A stretch of DNA of 64,000 nt from Paenibacillus gyeongsangnamensis. Lineage in GTDB: Bacteria; Bacillota; Bacilli; Paenibacillales; NBRC-103111. Numbering within the stretch: the first letter of the stretch is position 1; each line of letters begins with the position of its first letter. The notes under the pieces are model-generated. The model was not told the origin of the DNA and ran no database searches. It was given only the letters and a program-made list of their open reading frames with translations. Shown piece after piece: positions 36,729 through 45,875 of this stretch. Made by a program: the position numbers and the translations under genes. The stretch is taken from the NCBI RefSeq assembly GCF_027533625.1, contig NZ_JAQAGZ010000025.1, positions 1 to 64,000 on the forward strand. Reading direction: 5' to 3'.

Positions 36729-36748
36729 TGTACAATAAATATTGTACA
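36729..36748. promoter_or_regulatory. TGTACAAT-type operator palindrome, copy 2
   Basis: TGTACAAT and ATTGTACA are perfect arms around AAAT, followed by TAATGAAAT as at 23,887. It lies between the divergent GbsR and HAD genes, so GbsR is a candidate binder (inference). A 27-codon GTG frame at 36,775 is too short to claim. The rest of 36,600-36,905 is AT-rich with no gene seen. Confidence 0.55.
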
Positions 36749-36905
36749 TAATGAAATGAATAGGGTGTTTAGGGGTGAAAACATATAATGTTAAATATAA
36801 TTTGAACGATATGAAATATTTGGTCCGCTCTCGCAGTCAGAGACATGGGTGTTCCTAGCAGCCATTGCGTTAACCAACTAACAATTAAAATCAGCTTAGA
36901 TAAAC

Positions 36906-37730
36906 GTGCGGCATGGTATGGGAGTGATTACAATTTATAATTTATGGGTACATGGAAAATGCTTCGCAGTCCGAGGTCTTCTGTTTGACAAGGATGGAAC
37001 GCTGCTTGAATTTGTCGGACTGTGGGGGGGATGGAGCGAAGCATTGATCCGTCATTTTACCGAGTGCTTTCCGGCTGACACACGACAACTTATTGCCGAT
37101 CAGTTTCCTGCTTTACTGGGAGCCCATGTTGATTCAAAAGGCCGCATTGTCGATTACGATCGTAACGGTCCGCTGGCGATGGCGTCTACAACCGATTTGC
37201 TTTCGGTCTTGGCCTGGCATGGTTACCGGTTAGGTCTGCCGTGGAGCGAAGCGATGACAATCGTTCGAAGGTGTAAGCTGGCAGCGGACGAGGAAATGCA
37301 GAAAACCAGGCCCGTTCGCGCCCTCCCCGGCTTAAAGGAATTTCTCGAGCGCTGTCATGCGCTTCAAATTCCTTTGGGCGTAGTGACGGCAGATGATACG
37401 GTCGAAGCGGAAAAGCATTTGGATTGGATGGGGATCAGGCAATATTTCCAAGTTGTCATCGGCAATGATCTGGTAGGCACGGGAAAACCCGATCCCGAGA
37501 TGGTGGAGAAGGCTTGCCGGCAGCTGCGATGTTCTCCTAATGAAGTGGGCGTTATCGGGGATACGAACGGTGATATGAAAATGGGGAGAGCGGCGGGAGC
37601 TGCCCTGACCATTGGATTTTGTAATCGAAAGCCGACGGATTCGAAAGATAGCTATCTACTCGATGCGGATGCCCTCATTACTGACTATGCTCAAGTAGGA
37701 ATCGAAAGATCAACAATGTATGAAGGGTGA
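36906..37730 (+). CDS. HAD-superfamily phosphatase (Gph-like)
   Basis: This protein of up to 274 residues has motif I DKDGTLLEF near residue 28, motif II VVTADDT near 161, and motif III GTGKPDPEM with motif IV GVIGDTNGDMKMG, the phosphoglycolate-phosphatase-like branch of HAD. The long first-motif prefix suggests that the GTG at 36,906 is too early, but no better ribosome site is clear; the ATG at 36,918 is an alternative. It precedes an SMR remnant and a probable 2-aminoethylphosphonate transporter, so it might act on a phosphonate-derived metabolite. It lacks the DWAGT start of PhnX, so it is not a classical phosphonoacetaldehyde hydrolase. Confidence 0.8.
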   Translation: MRHGMGVITIYNLWVHGKCFAVRGLLFDKDGTLLEFVGLWGGWSEALIRHFTECFPADTRQLIADQFPALLGAHVDSKGRIVDYDRNGPLAMASTTDLLSVLAWHGYRLGLPWSEAMTIVRRCKLAADEEMQKTRPVRALPGLKEFLERCHALQIPLGVVTADDTVEAEKHLDWMGIRQYFQVVIGNDLVGTGKPDPEMVEKACRQLRCSPNEVGVIGDTNGDMKMGRAAGAALTIGFCNRKPTDSKDSYLLDADALITDYAQVGIERSTMYEG

Positions 37731-37737
37731 GTAAGAA

Positions 37738-38062
37738 GTGGGTACTATTTTTTTGTTTCTTGCCATCGTATTCGAATTATCGGGTACGCTATCGATGAAA
37801 ATATCCGGAGGGTTCGCAAAATTGTGGCCGTCCATCCTGATGTTTGTGTTTTACGGTAGCAGCTTCACTTTGCTTAATTTGGCTTTGAAGCATATTGAAG
37901 TCAGCGTCGCTTATGCCACATGGTCCGGGAATCGGCATGGTTTTGATTGCGCTGGCAGGGTACTTCTTTTTCCAAGAACAGTTTAATGCTGCGAAGATCT
38001 TTTGGATTACGCTTATTGTAATTGGTACCATAGGATTGAATCTAAGTAGTAAGCTGTTATAA
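37738..38062 (+). pseudogene. Small multidrug resistance (SMR/EmrE) transporter, frameshifted
   Basis: The first frame reads FLFLAIVFELSGTLSMKISG and continues to VAYATWSG. The rest of the SMR protein (GMVLIALAGYFFFQEQF to NLSSKLL, stop 38,060-38,062) is in another frame. One extra G in the run at about 37,925-37,928 explains it. Without the change the protein would be about 107 residues, normal for this family of four-helix exporters. The key Glu14 of the EmrE type is present in VFELSGT. It is coupled to the HAD gene (7-bp gap). Confidence 0.8.
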
Positions 38063-38101
38063 CTAATAACTACGCATCATGCGTGAAAATGGAGGATAAC
38101 T

Positions 38102-39178
38102 ATGAAATTTAAATGGAAATCGATCGCAGCTCTATTAGTCGTTACAGGTTTATTGGCGGGATGCGGAAATGGAACGAAAAACGCAACGCAGAATTCTTCG
38201 ACGACGCCTGCAACCGATAAACCGGCGGAGTTAAATATCTATACGGCAATGGAAGATGAACAGATCAAAACGTATGTCGCGTCCTTCAAGGCCCAGCACC
38301 CGAACATTAAGCTTAACTTTGTTCGTGATTCGACAGGGATTATCACAGCTAAGCTGCTTGCAGAGAAAGAAAATCCTCAAGCTGACGTGATCTTTGGTCT
38401 GGCGGCAACCAGCCTTCTCGTTATGGATGATCAGAAAATGCTGGAACCATACGCACCTAAAGGTGTTGAGAGGGTTCTGCCGGAATTTAAAGATAAGGCG
38501 AATCCGCCGAAATGGGTCGGTATTGACATTTGGGAGACTGCATTTATTGTAAATAAGGTAGAAATGGAAAAAAGGAAATTGCCGATTCCGCAATCGTACG
38601 AAGATTTGATTAAGCCGGAATATAAAGGATTGATCGCCATGCCGCATCCGGCATCCTCAGGTACCGGATACTTGACCGTTAACGCGTTCAACCAGCTGTA
38701 TGGCAAGGATAAAGCATGGTCGTACATGGATAAGCTGCATGAAAATATGATGGTGTATACGCACTCCGGTTCCAAACCTGCGAAAATGGCAGCTTCAGGA
38801 GAAGTTCCGATCGGCATCTCTTATGGATACAGCGGCATCCAAGAAAAGAAAAAGGGTGCTCCGGTTGAAGTGATATTCCCGAAAGAAGGATCGGGCTGGG
38901 ACATGGAAGCGAACGCGCTCGTCAAAAAGAAAGAGATTAAGCCGGAAGCGAAACTGTTCCTAGACTGGGCGATTAGCGATGAGCCGATGAAAGAATACAA
39001 TAAGAATTATGCTATTTTGAGCGTCAAGCAAGAAGGTGCGAAAATTCCGGAAGGCTACAGCAAAGACCCGGTATCCCAATTAATCAAGGTGGACTTGTAC
39101 CAAGCTGCCAGAGATCGCGATGCAGTGCTTGCAGACTGGGATAAGAAGTATGGATCGAAGGCGGAGCCGAAAAAATAA
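38102..39178 (+). CDS. ABC transporter substrate-binding lipoprotein, probably 2-aminoethylphosphonate
   Basis: This 358-residue lipoprotein (signal ending LLAGC, Cys21) of the iron/thiamine/phosphonate-type binding-protein fold has AELNIYTAMEDEQIKTYVAS and PHPASSGTGYLTVNA. With the ATPase and two-half permease behind it, the set resembles the putative 2-aminoethylphosphonate systems (PhnS2/T2/U2 type). An iron(III) or other substrate cannot be excluded. GGAGGA precedes the ATG; the operon includes 39,284 and 40,330. Confidence 0.82.
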   Translation: MKFKWKSIAALLVVTGLLAGCGNGTKNATQNSSTTPATDKPAELNIYTAMEDEQIKTYVASFKAQHPNIKLNFVRDSTGIITAKLLAEKENPQADVIFGLAATSLLVMDDQKMLEPYAPKGVERVLPEFKDKANPPKWVGIDIWETAFIVNKVEMEKRKLPIPQSYEDLIKPEYKGLIAMPHPASSGTGYLTVNAFNQLYGKDKAWSYMDKLHENMMVYTHSGSKPAKMAASGEVPIGISYGYSGIQEKKKGAPVEVIFPKEGSGWDMEANALVKKKEIKPEAKLFLDWAISDEPMKEYNKNYAILSVKQEGAKIPEGYSKDPVSQLIKVDLYQAARDRDAVLADWDKKYGSKAEPKK

Positions 39179-39283
39179 ATCCAATGATTACGCTGTGTAA
39201 TATACGAGGGATGCCGATTTTTGGCATCCTTCCTATTTCGTAAGATCCTTTTAGGTAAATTAGCTAAAAGAAGGAGTATCTGT

Positions 39284-40315
39284 ATGAATCAAGGTTACTT
39301 ATCCGTGCGAAACCTTTCCAAGCGATTTGGGAAGCAAGCTGCACTGCAAGGGATCGAATTAGATATCGATAAGCATGAGTTCATCTGTCTGCTCGGACCA
39401 AGCGGTTGCGGCAAGACAACGTTGCTTCGGATCCTTGCGGGGCTGGAAAAAGTCGACCAGGGACAAATAACGATTGCAGGGAGAGACATCACCGCAGAGC
39501 CGGCCGGGAAACGGAACTTCGGAATGATGTTCCAATCCTATGCTTTATTCCCTAATTTAACTGTAACCGAGAACATTGCTTATGGACTTCGCAATCGTTT
39601 AACCAAATCCCAAATTGCCGATCGTGTAGACGAACTGCTCGAACTAGTGGAACTAGGTGAGCAGCGGAACAAAGTGCCGTCTCAATTGTCGGGAGGCCAG
39701 CAGCAGCGGGTTGCTCTCGCACGTGCGCTTGCGTTTTCACCGGATTGCCTGTTGTTGGACGAGCCGTTATCTGCACTTGATGCTAAGGTTCGAGTCAAGC
39801 TGCGCCGTGAAATTCTTCGCCTTCACGAGCAATTCGGTATGACCACGATTATGGTCACGCACGATCAGGAAGAAGCTCTGACGATGGCGAGTCGCATCGT
39901 TGTCATGAATCAAGCACGGATTATCCAGATCGGTACACCACAAGAAGTGTATGAAAAGCCCAACAGCCCGTTTGTCGCCGATTTTATCGGAGCGATAAGT
40001 TTTGTTGAAACGGGGAAGGAAAAGCAGGGAAGTGTACTGGCTATTCGGCCGGAACATGTTCAATTGGTTCGGGAAGATCGAGGAAAGAACAGATATGCGA
40101 TAGTGAGGGATTTCGAATATCGCGGGGCCTATTATCGGGTATTCGCGGAACTGCTCGATCAGCAGGATCATCCGGTGCAGCAATTCGTTACCATTGATTT
40201 GCCTTCTCAGGCGATGTCTAATTTCAATGTTAAGAAAAATCAGAAGCTAATGTTCGACTTGCCGCCCGAACACGTTATTCGGTTTGATTCGACAGCAGGC
40301 ATCGCGGTGGGATAA
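39284..40315 (+). CDS. ABC transporter ATP-binding protein, probably phosphonate
   Basis: This protein of 343 residues has Walker A GPSGCGKTT, the signature LSGGQQQR, Walker B CLLLDEP, and a C-terminal TOBE-like regulatory part. The start at 39,284 follows AAGGAG; the frame upstream to 39,221 has no site of its own. It stops 14 bp before the permease gene. Confidence 0.9.
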   Translation: MNQGYLSVRNLSKRFGKQAALQGIELDIDKHEFICLLGPSGCGKTTLLRILAGLEKVDQGQITIAGRDITAEPAGKRNFGMMFQSYALFPNLTVTENIAYGLRNRLTKSQIADRVDELLELVELGEQRNKVPSQLSGGQQQRVALARALAFSPDCLLLDEPLSALDAKVRVKLRREILRLHEQFGMTTIMVTHDQEEALTMASRIVVMNQARIIQIGTPQEVYEKPNSPFVADFIGAISFVETGKEKQGSVLAIRPEHVQLVREDRGKNRYAIVRDFEYRGAYYRVFAELLDQQDHPVQQFVTIDLPSQAMSNFNVKKNQKLMFDLPPEHVIRFDSTAGIAVG

Positions 40316-40329
40316 GGGGGACTTCTGTT

Positions 40330-42036
40330 ATGGAGTTGTTAAAACGAATTCGTCCTCATTCTAACGCTTGGAGTCAGAAGCTGATCATCCTGGTCATGAC
40401 GCTGGCGTTAACGATTACGATCCTGCTGCCGCTCGTGGAACTCGCGATGAAAGCCGTAAGTAATCAAGACGGACAATTTATAGGATTGACCAATTTTGCA
40501 AAATATTTCTCAACGCCGGCGCTTTCTGCTTCGTTATGGAATTCCCTTAAGGTTTCATCGATCACGACCGTTATTGCAGTGACGCTTGGATTCGGGTTTG
40601 CGTTTGCGCTTGAGAGAAGCGCGATTCGAGGAAAATGGTTTTTCCGGGCGGTAGCGTTACTGCCGCTCTTCGCGCCTTCGATGCTCCAAGGATTAGCGTT
40701 GATCTATTTATTCGGCAATCAGGGATTGATTTCCACCGGTTTTTTCGGGCGAATCCCGGAATTCCGAATTGAACTGTATGGACCGATCGGGATCATCATA
40801 TCGGAAATCTTGTATACATTTCCACAAGCATTTCTTATGCTATCGGTTGCGCTTGCGAGTTCGGATTATCGGATATATGAAGCGGCGGAAACTCTGGGGG
40901 CCGGGAAATGGCGTAAATTTTGGACCATTACCGTTCCCGGAACTAAATTTGCGCTCCTTAGCTCGATTTTTGTTTGTTTTGTCATGACGTTTACGGATTT
41001 TGGGGCGCCCAAAGTTGTTGGAGGGCAGTACAATGTACTTGCGACTGATTTGTTTAAACAAGTCATTGGCCAACAAAATATGCAAATGGGCGCCGCAGTC
41101 GGTATACTGCTATTAATTCCTGCTGTCATATCGTTTGTCATAGACCGAATTTCCCAGCGAAAACAAAACGGCCAGCTAAGCGCAAAATCGAGCCCCTATC
41201 GAATTGAAGCGAATAAGCTGCGCGACGGAATATTATTTATATTTTGCCTGGTTCTGTCCGTCGCGATTTTGAGTATTATTCTTGTAGCTATCTACGGGTC
41301 ATTAGTAAAAGTGTGGCCTTACAATTTGGAGATTTCACTCTCTAATTATGATTTTTCAAATATCGCCGGCCAAGGTTCAGACCCATTTGTCAACAGCCTG
41401 GTCATTTCGCTTTGTACCGCGGTGATTGGTACCGTAGTAACCTTTTTGTTCGCATATCTCATTGAAAAATCCCGCGGATACCGTTTCTTGCGCACTGCCG
41501 CATATTTTCTTTCCATGCTCCCGCTGGCGCTGCCAGGATTGGTACTGGGGCTCATTTACGTATTTTTCTTCAATAATCCGAACCAACCGCTCCACGGGTT
41601 GTACGGTACCATATGGATCATCGTCATATGCAACATTGTGCATTTTTACTCGGTTTCGTTTTTAACCATGACCTCCGCTCTCAAGAAGCTTGATAGCGAG
41701 TTCGAGGCTGCATCAGAATCGATGAACGTACCGTGGTATCGGACGTTGCTTCGGGTTACGGTACCGATGTCGTTACCGGCGACTTTAGAGATCGCGATGT
41801 ATTTTTTCATCAATAGCATGGTTACGGTCTCGGCGATCATCTTCTTATATGCACCGGACTTGAAGCCGGCTTCCGTAGCCATTGTCAACTTGGAGGATTC
41901 AGGCGATATAGCTCCGGCAGCGGCATTGTCGGTTTTGATTATACTTGCAAACCTGATCGTTCGTACGGCTGTGATGGCGTTGACGCGACCGATGCGTCGT
42001 CGGATGGAAGCGTTGCTGGTTCGCAAACAGCAATAA
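40330..42036 (+). CDS. ABC transporter permease, duplicated (FbpB/PhnU2-like)
   Basis: This 568-residue protein is two permease domains in one chain, each with about six membrane helices and an EAA loop: YRIYEAAETLGAGKWRKFWT (about 178) and FEAASESMNVPWYRTLL (about 458). This double layout is typical of iron and aminoethylphosphonate transporters. GGGGGACT precedes the ATG. It is the last gene of the operon; hairpins follow. Confidence 0.9.
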   Translation: MELLKRIRPHSNAWSQKLIILVMTLALTITILLPLVELAMKAVSNQDGQFIGLTNFAKYFSTPALSASLWNSLKVSSITTVIAVTLGFGFAFALERSAIRGKWFFRAVALLPLFAPSMLQGLALIYLFGNQGLISTGFFGRIPEFRIELYGPIGIIISEILYTFPQAFLMLSVALASSDYRIYEAAETLGAGKWRKFWTITVPGTKFALLSSIFVCFVMTFTDFGAPKVVGGQYNVLATDLFKQVIGQQNMQMGAAVGILLLIPAVISFVIDRISQRKQNGQLSAKSSPYRIEANKLRDGILFIFCLVLSVAILSIILVAIYGSLVKVWPYNLEISLSNYDFSNIAGQGSDPFVNSLVISLCTAVIGTVVTFLFAYLIEKSRGYRFLRTAAYFLSMLPLALPGLVLGLIYVFFFNNPNQPLHGLYGTIWIIVICNIVHFYSVSFLTMTSALKKLDSEFEAASESMNVPWYRTLLRVTVPMSLPATLEIAMYFFINSMVTVSAIIFLYAPDLKPASVAIVNLEDSGDIAPAAALSVLIILANLIVRTAVMALTRPMRRRMEALLVRKQQ

Positions 42037-42049
42037 ACCAACTTTAAGC

Positions 42050-42068
42050 AGGTTCCCATGAGGAACCT
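42050..42068 (+). terminator. Hairpin after the permease
   Basis: AGGTTCC and GGAACCT form a 7-bp stem with loop CATGA. There is no T-run, so it is a weak or factor-dependent end. Confidence 0.45.
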
Positions 42069-42074
42069 CAGGAT

Positions 42075-42228
42075 ATAGAGAAACCCGGATATGCAGAAAA
42101 AATGCTAAAGGTTAGTGGGGTATCCCCTGTAATTGAAAATTTTCCGATAACAACAGCGGTCGAAAGGGGATACCCTACCGGGTACCCGGGCAGATTTCTC
42201 TATCTTATGGGTTTCTCGTCAATCTGAG
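42075..42228. repeat. Dispersed structured repeat, copy A
   Basis: The outer arms ATAGAGAAA (42,075-42,083) and TTTCTCTAT (42,195-42,203) are extended by CCCGG/CCGGG. The inner arms GGGTATCCCCT (42,118-42,128) and AGGGGATACCC (42,165-42,175) are a perfect 11-bp pair. Bases 42,078-42,097 recur exactly at 60,639-60,658. Bases 42,209-42,228 recur, as the reverse complement, at 60,628-60,647. It could be a MITE-like element or a structured RNA; I do not recognise a known riboswitch. Confidence 0.65.
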
Positions 42229-42252
42229 GTTTCCATTGAGAAACCTGTTTTT
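42227..42252 (+). terminator. Intrinsic terminator before the DinB gene
   Basis: AGGTTTC (42,227-42,233) pairs with GAAACCT (42,240-42,246), loop CATTGA, then GTTTTTATTT. It ends the transporter transcript, or could attenuate transcription through the repeat. Confidence 0.7.
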
Positions 42253-42328
42253 ATTTACAACAGCAAGCATATACATGTTATATTGTTGGAAGAGTACCTC
42301 GGGATTAATCATAGAAAGGAGCAGTCAT

Positions 42329-42853
42329 ATGAATTTCAATATGAAAGAGGCTATTGAAGTTCTGGAGCGTACGCCGCAAGCTTTGGAATATTTTTTATCC
42401 GGTTTATCCGATAGTTGGTTGCAGTGCAATGAAGGCGAAGGGACCTGGAATGTCTCTGAAGTGATTGAGCACCTGATTGAGGGAGAGAAAGTGAATTGGA
42501 TACCAAGGTTAGAATTTATTCTTCAGGAAGGTGAAAGTAAACCGTTTCCCCCATTTGATCGTTATTCTCACTTAAATGAAAGGTCTGAACGATCGATTGA
42601 ACAGAAGTTGCTTGAATTCAAAACGATTAGATTACTAAATACGACCAAGCTTAAGACTCTTATCGAACCTGAATTGCATCTTGAATTGACGGGTTCACAC
42701 CCTGCATTCGGTGTAGTAAAGTAAAGAGAATTGCTTTCAACTTGGGTTGTTCATGATTTAACGCACATGGCTCAAATCGTACGGGTAATGGCCGAGAGAT
42801 ACAGGATGGACGTTGGGCCTTGGAAAGAATATTTAGGTATATTGAAAAAGTGA
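42329..42853 (+). pseudogene. DinB-family protein interrupted by an in-frame TAA
   Basis: ATG at 42,329 behind AAAGGAG. The frame gives MNFNMKEAIEVLERTPQALE and WNVSEVIEHLIEGE, then a TAA at 42,722-42,724. The same frame continues RELLSTWVVHDLTHMAQIVR to a TGA at 42,851. A TTA (Leu) to TAA change explains it. The lost part includes the HDLTHMAQ metal-ligand helix, so the short product should not bind metal normally. DinB-like four-helix proteins are metal-dependent thiol S-transferases or of unknown role. Confidence 0.8.
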
Positions 42854-43022
42854 GATAAAAGGTCAGATCCCGCATTGAATAAAGCGGGTTCTGATCTTTT
42901 TTTAACGTTACAGAGCCGCATCAGAATGATTTTTACAATATTTAAATTCCATTTTAGTAAAATAAATGGTAAAATAATACTATTATGTCGAATTTACTCG
43001 AAATTAGAGAAGGGGACTATGT

Positions 43023-44015
43023 ATGAATTTGGGGAAAATGCTTCTTACAGCTGTTGTCTTATTCGGTATCATGGAAGGCCAAATCTGGGCGGAAGGGGAC
43101 AGCGCCAATAACGCCAATAACTCAAAATATCACTGGATCAAGGGCGGTACAACGGTCGATCTTGGCCCCACTTCAACCCTCGATCTGGAGAAGGATTTTG
43201 TATTCTTGAATGCGACGGATACGAAGCAATTGCTAACGGACAACCACGATAAGCCAAGCGGCACTGAAATCGGCAGTGTTTATCCAGCCGATCCGAAGCA
43301 AAACTGGTCTTTGTTTCTCGAATATCGGGATTCCGGGCATATCAAAGACGATGAGAAGAAAAGCATTGATGCTAATGCTCTCTTGAAAAGCTATCAAGAC
43401 GGCACAGAGCAACGAAACAAAGATCTCCCTCCTGAAGAGCATTTGCGAATAACGGGTTGGGATGTGAAGCCGTTCTATAATGAAAACACGCATTATCTCA
43501 CTTGGTCAATTGCCGCTACCGACGCCAAAAACCGTCCGCTTGTTAACTACGACGTACGGATTTTAACTCGAACCGGGTACATATCGGCCATTCTGGTTTC
43601 CGACCCAGAGCACCGTGCAGAGGATGAGAAGATTGTTTCTTCGCAAGTACTGAGTGCTTTAAAAATAAAAGCAGGCCAACGTTATGAAGATTTCGATGGA
43701 AGCAAAGATAAGGTGTCGCAGTATGGATTAACGGCTCTAATTCTCGGCGGGGCAGGACTGGCGGTTGCCAAAAAGGTTGGATTGTTGGCTGCGCTGTTGG
43801 TGTTGCTAAAGAAATTTTGGATTGTGATTGTAGTCGTTCTCGGCGGCGGTTGGCGCTGGCTAAAGGGACGTTTTGCCAGACGCCGTATGTTGGCTGAAGA
43901 AGCTTCGACGCAAGCCTCGCAGCAAGTGGCCGCTGCTCTCGATCAGCGAAATCCCGAGGAAGCCCAAGTACAAGTTAATAAGGACACACCGTCAGAAACC
44001 AAACAAACTACCTAA
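43023..44015 (+). CDS. DUF2167-family membrane protein
   Basis: This protein of 330 residues has an N-terminal signal segment (about 1-23), an extracytoplasmic domain with YHWIKGGTTVDLGPTSTLDL and LNYDVR-type strands typical of DUF2167, and one or two C-terminal membrane helices (about 240-280) followed by a basic, then acidic tail. GAGAAGGGG lies upstream. It stands alone and its function is not known. Confidence 0.8.
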   Translation: MNLGKMLLTAVVLFGIMEGQIWAEGDSANNANNSKYHWIKGGTTVDLGPTSTLDLEKDFVFLNATDTKQLLTDNHDKPSGTEIGSVYPADPKQNWSLFLEYRDSGHIKDDEKKSIDANALLKSYQDGTEQRNKDLPPEEHLRITGWDVKPFYNENTHYLTWSIAATDAKNRPLVNYDVRILTRTGYISAILVSDPEHRAEDEKIVSSQVLSALKIKAGQRYEDFDGSKDKVSQYGLTALILGGAGLAVAKKVGLLAALLVLLKKFWIVIVVVLGGGWRWLKGRFARRRMLAEEASTQASQQVAAALDQRNPEEAQVQVNKDTPSETKQTT

Positions 44016-44104
44016 AAAGTTAAGATCACATCAAGTATAAGGTAAGCTTAATGGGACATCATGGAATCTGTATGAATCCAATCGGAAGAGGGATGAGTTA
44101 GGTT

Positions 44105-44536
44105 ATGAATAACCTTACGAAAGTTAAAATATTAAAACCAGCGAATCAAGTATTTGAAGCCTTCGTCGACCCTTCAAAGATCGGAAATTTTTGGTTCTCA
44201 TCGAGTTCTGAAAAATGGGAACCGGATAAAACGGTAACATTGAGATATGATGAATACAACGCACAAGTGAATATAAGAGTAATGGAAATCGAAGTAAATA
44301 AAAAAATCGTATTCCAGTGGGGCGATGCAGGAAATATTGTTACTATTACGCTTAAAGAGTTGGATCCTTCAAGTACAATCATTGAAGTGAACGAAACAGG
44401 TTTTCAAGAAGCCGACGAGGAGTTAATACATAAATTGATAGACAATAAAGAAGGTTGGGTTTTTATGTTGACCTGTTTGAAAGGGTATTTGGAATTTGGC
44501 GTTAATCAATTGAGAACAGGATTAGTGAAGGATTGA
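44105..44536 (+). CDS. SRPBCC/AHSA1-domain protein
   Basis: This 143-residue protein has the START-like fold pattern: VFEAFVDPSKIGNFWFSSSS at residues 17-36, a strand-rich middle (KIVFQWGD) and the final long helix (WVFMLTCLKGYLEFG). Such proteins bind hydrophobic ligands or act as Hsp90 co-factors. It is a single gene with its own terminator. Confidence 0.85.
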   Translation: MNNLTKVKILKPANQVFEAFVDPSKIGNFWFSSSSEKWEPDKTVTLRYDEYNAQVNIRVMEIEVNKKIVFQWGDAGNIVTITLKELDPSSTIIEVNETGFQEADEELIHKLIDNKEGWVFMLTCLKGYLEFGVNQLRTGLVKD

Positions 44537-44567
44537 TTTGTTGTAATGTGGAGCAGCAGACTTTAAC

Positions 44568-44600
44568 GAGCGGGCGGCATGATAGCCTGCTCTTTTCATT
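44568..44600 (+). terminator. Terminator after the SRPBCC gene
   Basis: GAGCGGGC (44,568-44,575) pairs with GCCTGCTC (44,585-44,592), one mismatch, then TTTTCATTTT. The stretch 44,603-45,188 holds a 68-codon frame without ribosome site that I do not accept, and nothing else I can support. Confidence 0.65.
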
Positions 44601-45188
44601 TTAGTTAACCGGCAAAATCGTGAGACGCCCTTGGACGGCTCTTTTTTTAACGATATAGAAAGTTTAAGTTCGCTAAAGCATTAATGCGGACTGCGACTTT
44701 CTGTACCAAGAAAAACTTCCGCCATAAACGGTCTGGCTTCTTTGAACGACTCCGATAAGGAGTTTTTCTTATACCCCTCCTCTCCCCATCGAATAAAAAT
44801 AAAAACGATCAGACCTATTCACCGACTGTTATTTCGGCACGTCGGCACTCCGTCCCGATCCATGTCCTTAATCGCTGGGATCGCGATTCTAGATACAAGG
44901 CAGCCACTCGTTTGTATTGCCCCACAAAAGAGTTGGAGTATCGGCTAGCCCTAAGGGAGGAGTGGAGTATATCGAATATGAGAATTCGTATAATTAGGCA
45001 TTCAATAATTAAAACTTTAACCTGAATTTGTTAGAAATTTATTAGTATATCCTGAATAAAAACTGAAAATAATAACTTGAATGGCTGCCGGACCAAGATC
45101 CATACCGCATTCCATTGATTTTCCTCAAGAGCAATGGTTGGAGAAGTACGCGGCATAGTCTTTGAAAGTTACCTTGTAATTCATCCAA

Positions 45189-45217
45189 TTGACACAAATG
45201 GTATATTGACATAGAAT
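45189..45217 (+). promoter_or_regulatory. Probable sigma-A promoter
   Basis: TTGACA (45,189-45,194), 17 bp, TAGAAT (45,212-45,217). A second TTGACA inside the spacer pairs with TAAAAT 16 bp on. It drives the gene at 45,329. Confidence 0.6.
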
Positions 45218-45328
45218 ATTTTTGCGATAAAATTCAATTTTTTATTATTGAAAACCCTTGAGACGGATGGTATATAGGTATTATGAGTATTTAAACAATA
45301 ATCCTCCGAATCTTAAGGAGGGGTGTAC

Positions 45329-45673
45329 TTGGAAAGTCTTCCATGTCAAGGCTGCAAGGGAATGTGCTGCGGTCCTGTTCCTGTTTCAGAGCAGGAGCTT
45401 AAGAATATAAAGAAGAAAATTAAAATGATGTCTCCTAAAAATCGATTAGAGTTGGAAAATCAGATCAGGTATTATGGTACCTGCATATTTTACGATCAAG
45501 TGAATGACAAGTGCGGAATTCATTCGGCAAGACCATCGATATGCCGAGCGTTCGTGTTGTATAAGAATTTGGTTTGTTTTCGCAAACCGGAAGCAGCCGC
45601 AGCGGCAAATTGGAATATGAAAGAAGTTTATGCCGGTATATTAAGCAAGGACTTTACTTGGAAGGATTTCTGA
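45329..45673 (+). CDS. YkgJ-family cysteine-cluster protein
   Basis: This protein of about 114 residues has MESLPCQGCKGMCCGPV at the N-terminus and CIFYDQVNDKCGIHSARPSI then C further on, the cysteine pattern of YkgJ-type zinc/iron-binding proteins. The TTG at 45,329 is the likely start because AAGGAGG ends 7 nt before it; the GTG at 45,323 is too close. The function of this family is not well defined. Confidence 0.8.
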   Translation: MESLPCQGCKGMCCGPVPVSEQELKNIKKKIKMMSPKNRLELENQIRYYGTCIFYDQVNDKCGIHSARPSICRAFVLYKNLVCFRKPEAAAAANWNMKEVYAGILSKDFTWKDF

Positions 45674-45875
45674 CTCTAGCCTGCGCTCGTTAGCTACCGG
45701 GTATTAGGTGTGAAGCTATAAAACTGTGGCTTGACTGCTTATCGTCGCTGGACTCAAGCGTAAATATGAATGTTATGGGCAGGGTGCCGTACCCTGCTCG
45801 TTTTATTGTGTTATATGGAGGGAAAACCATTATCACCCAGAATAGTTATACTAATCATGGTAGGGGGTGAACACA

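Noticed and set aside
36775..36860. GTG-started 27-codon frame after the TGTACAAT palindrome
   Set aside because: Short, and only a poor ribosome site; could be a remnant but cannot be supported.
42075..42252. Known riboswitch (c-di-GMP, c-di-AMP, TPP, cobalamin, SAM) in the structured repeat
   Set aside because: None of the conserved cores I know is present.
44742..44948. 68-codon frame in the gap after the SRPBCC gene
   Set aside because: No ribosome site and no family resemblance; probably chance.
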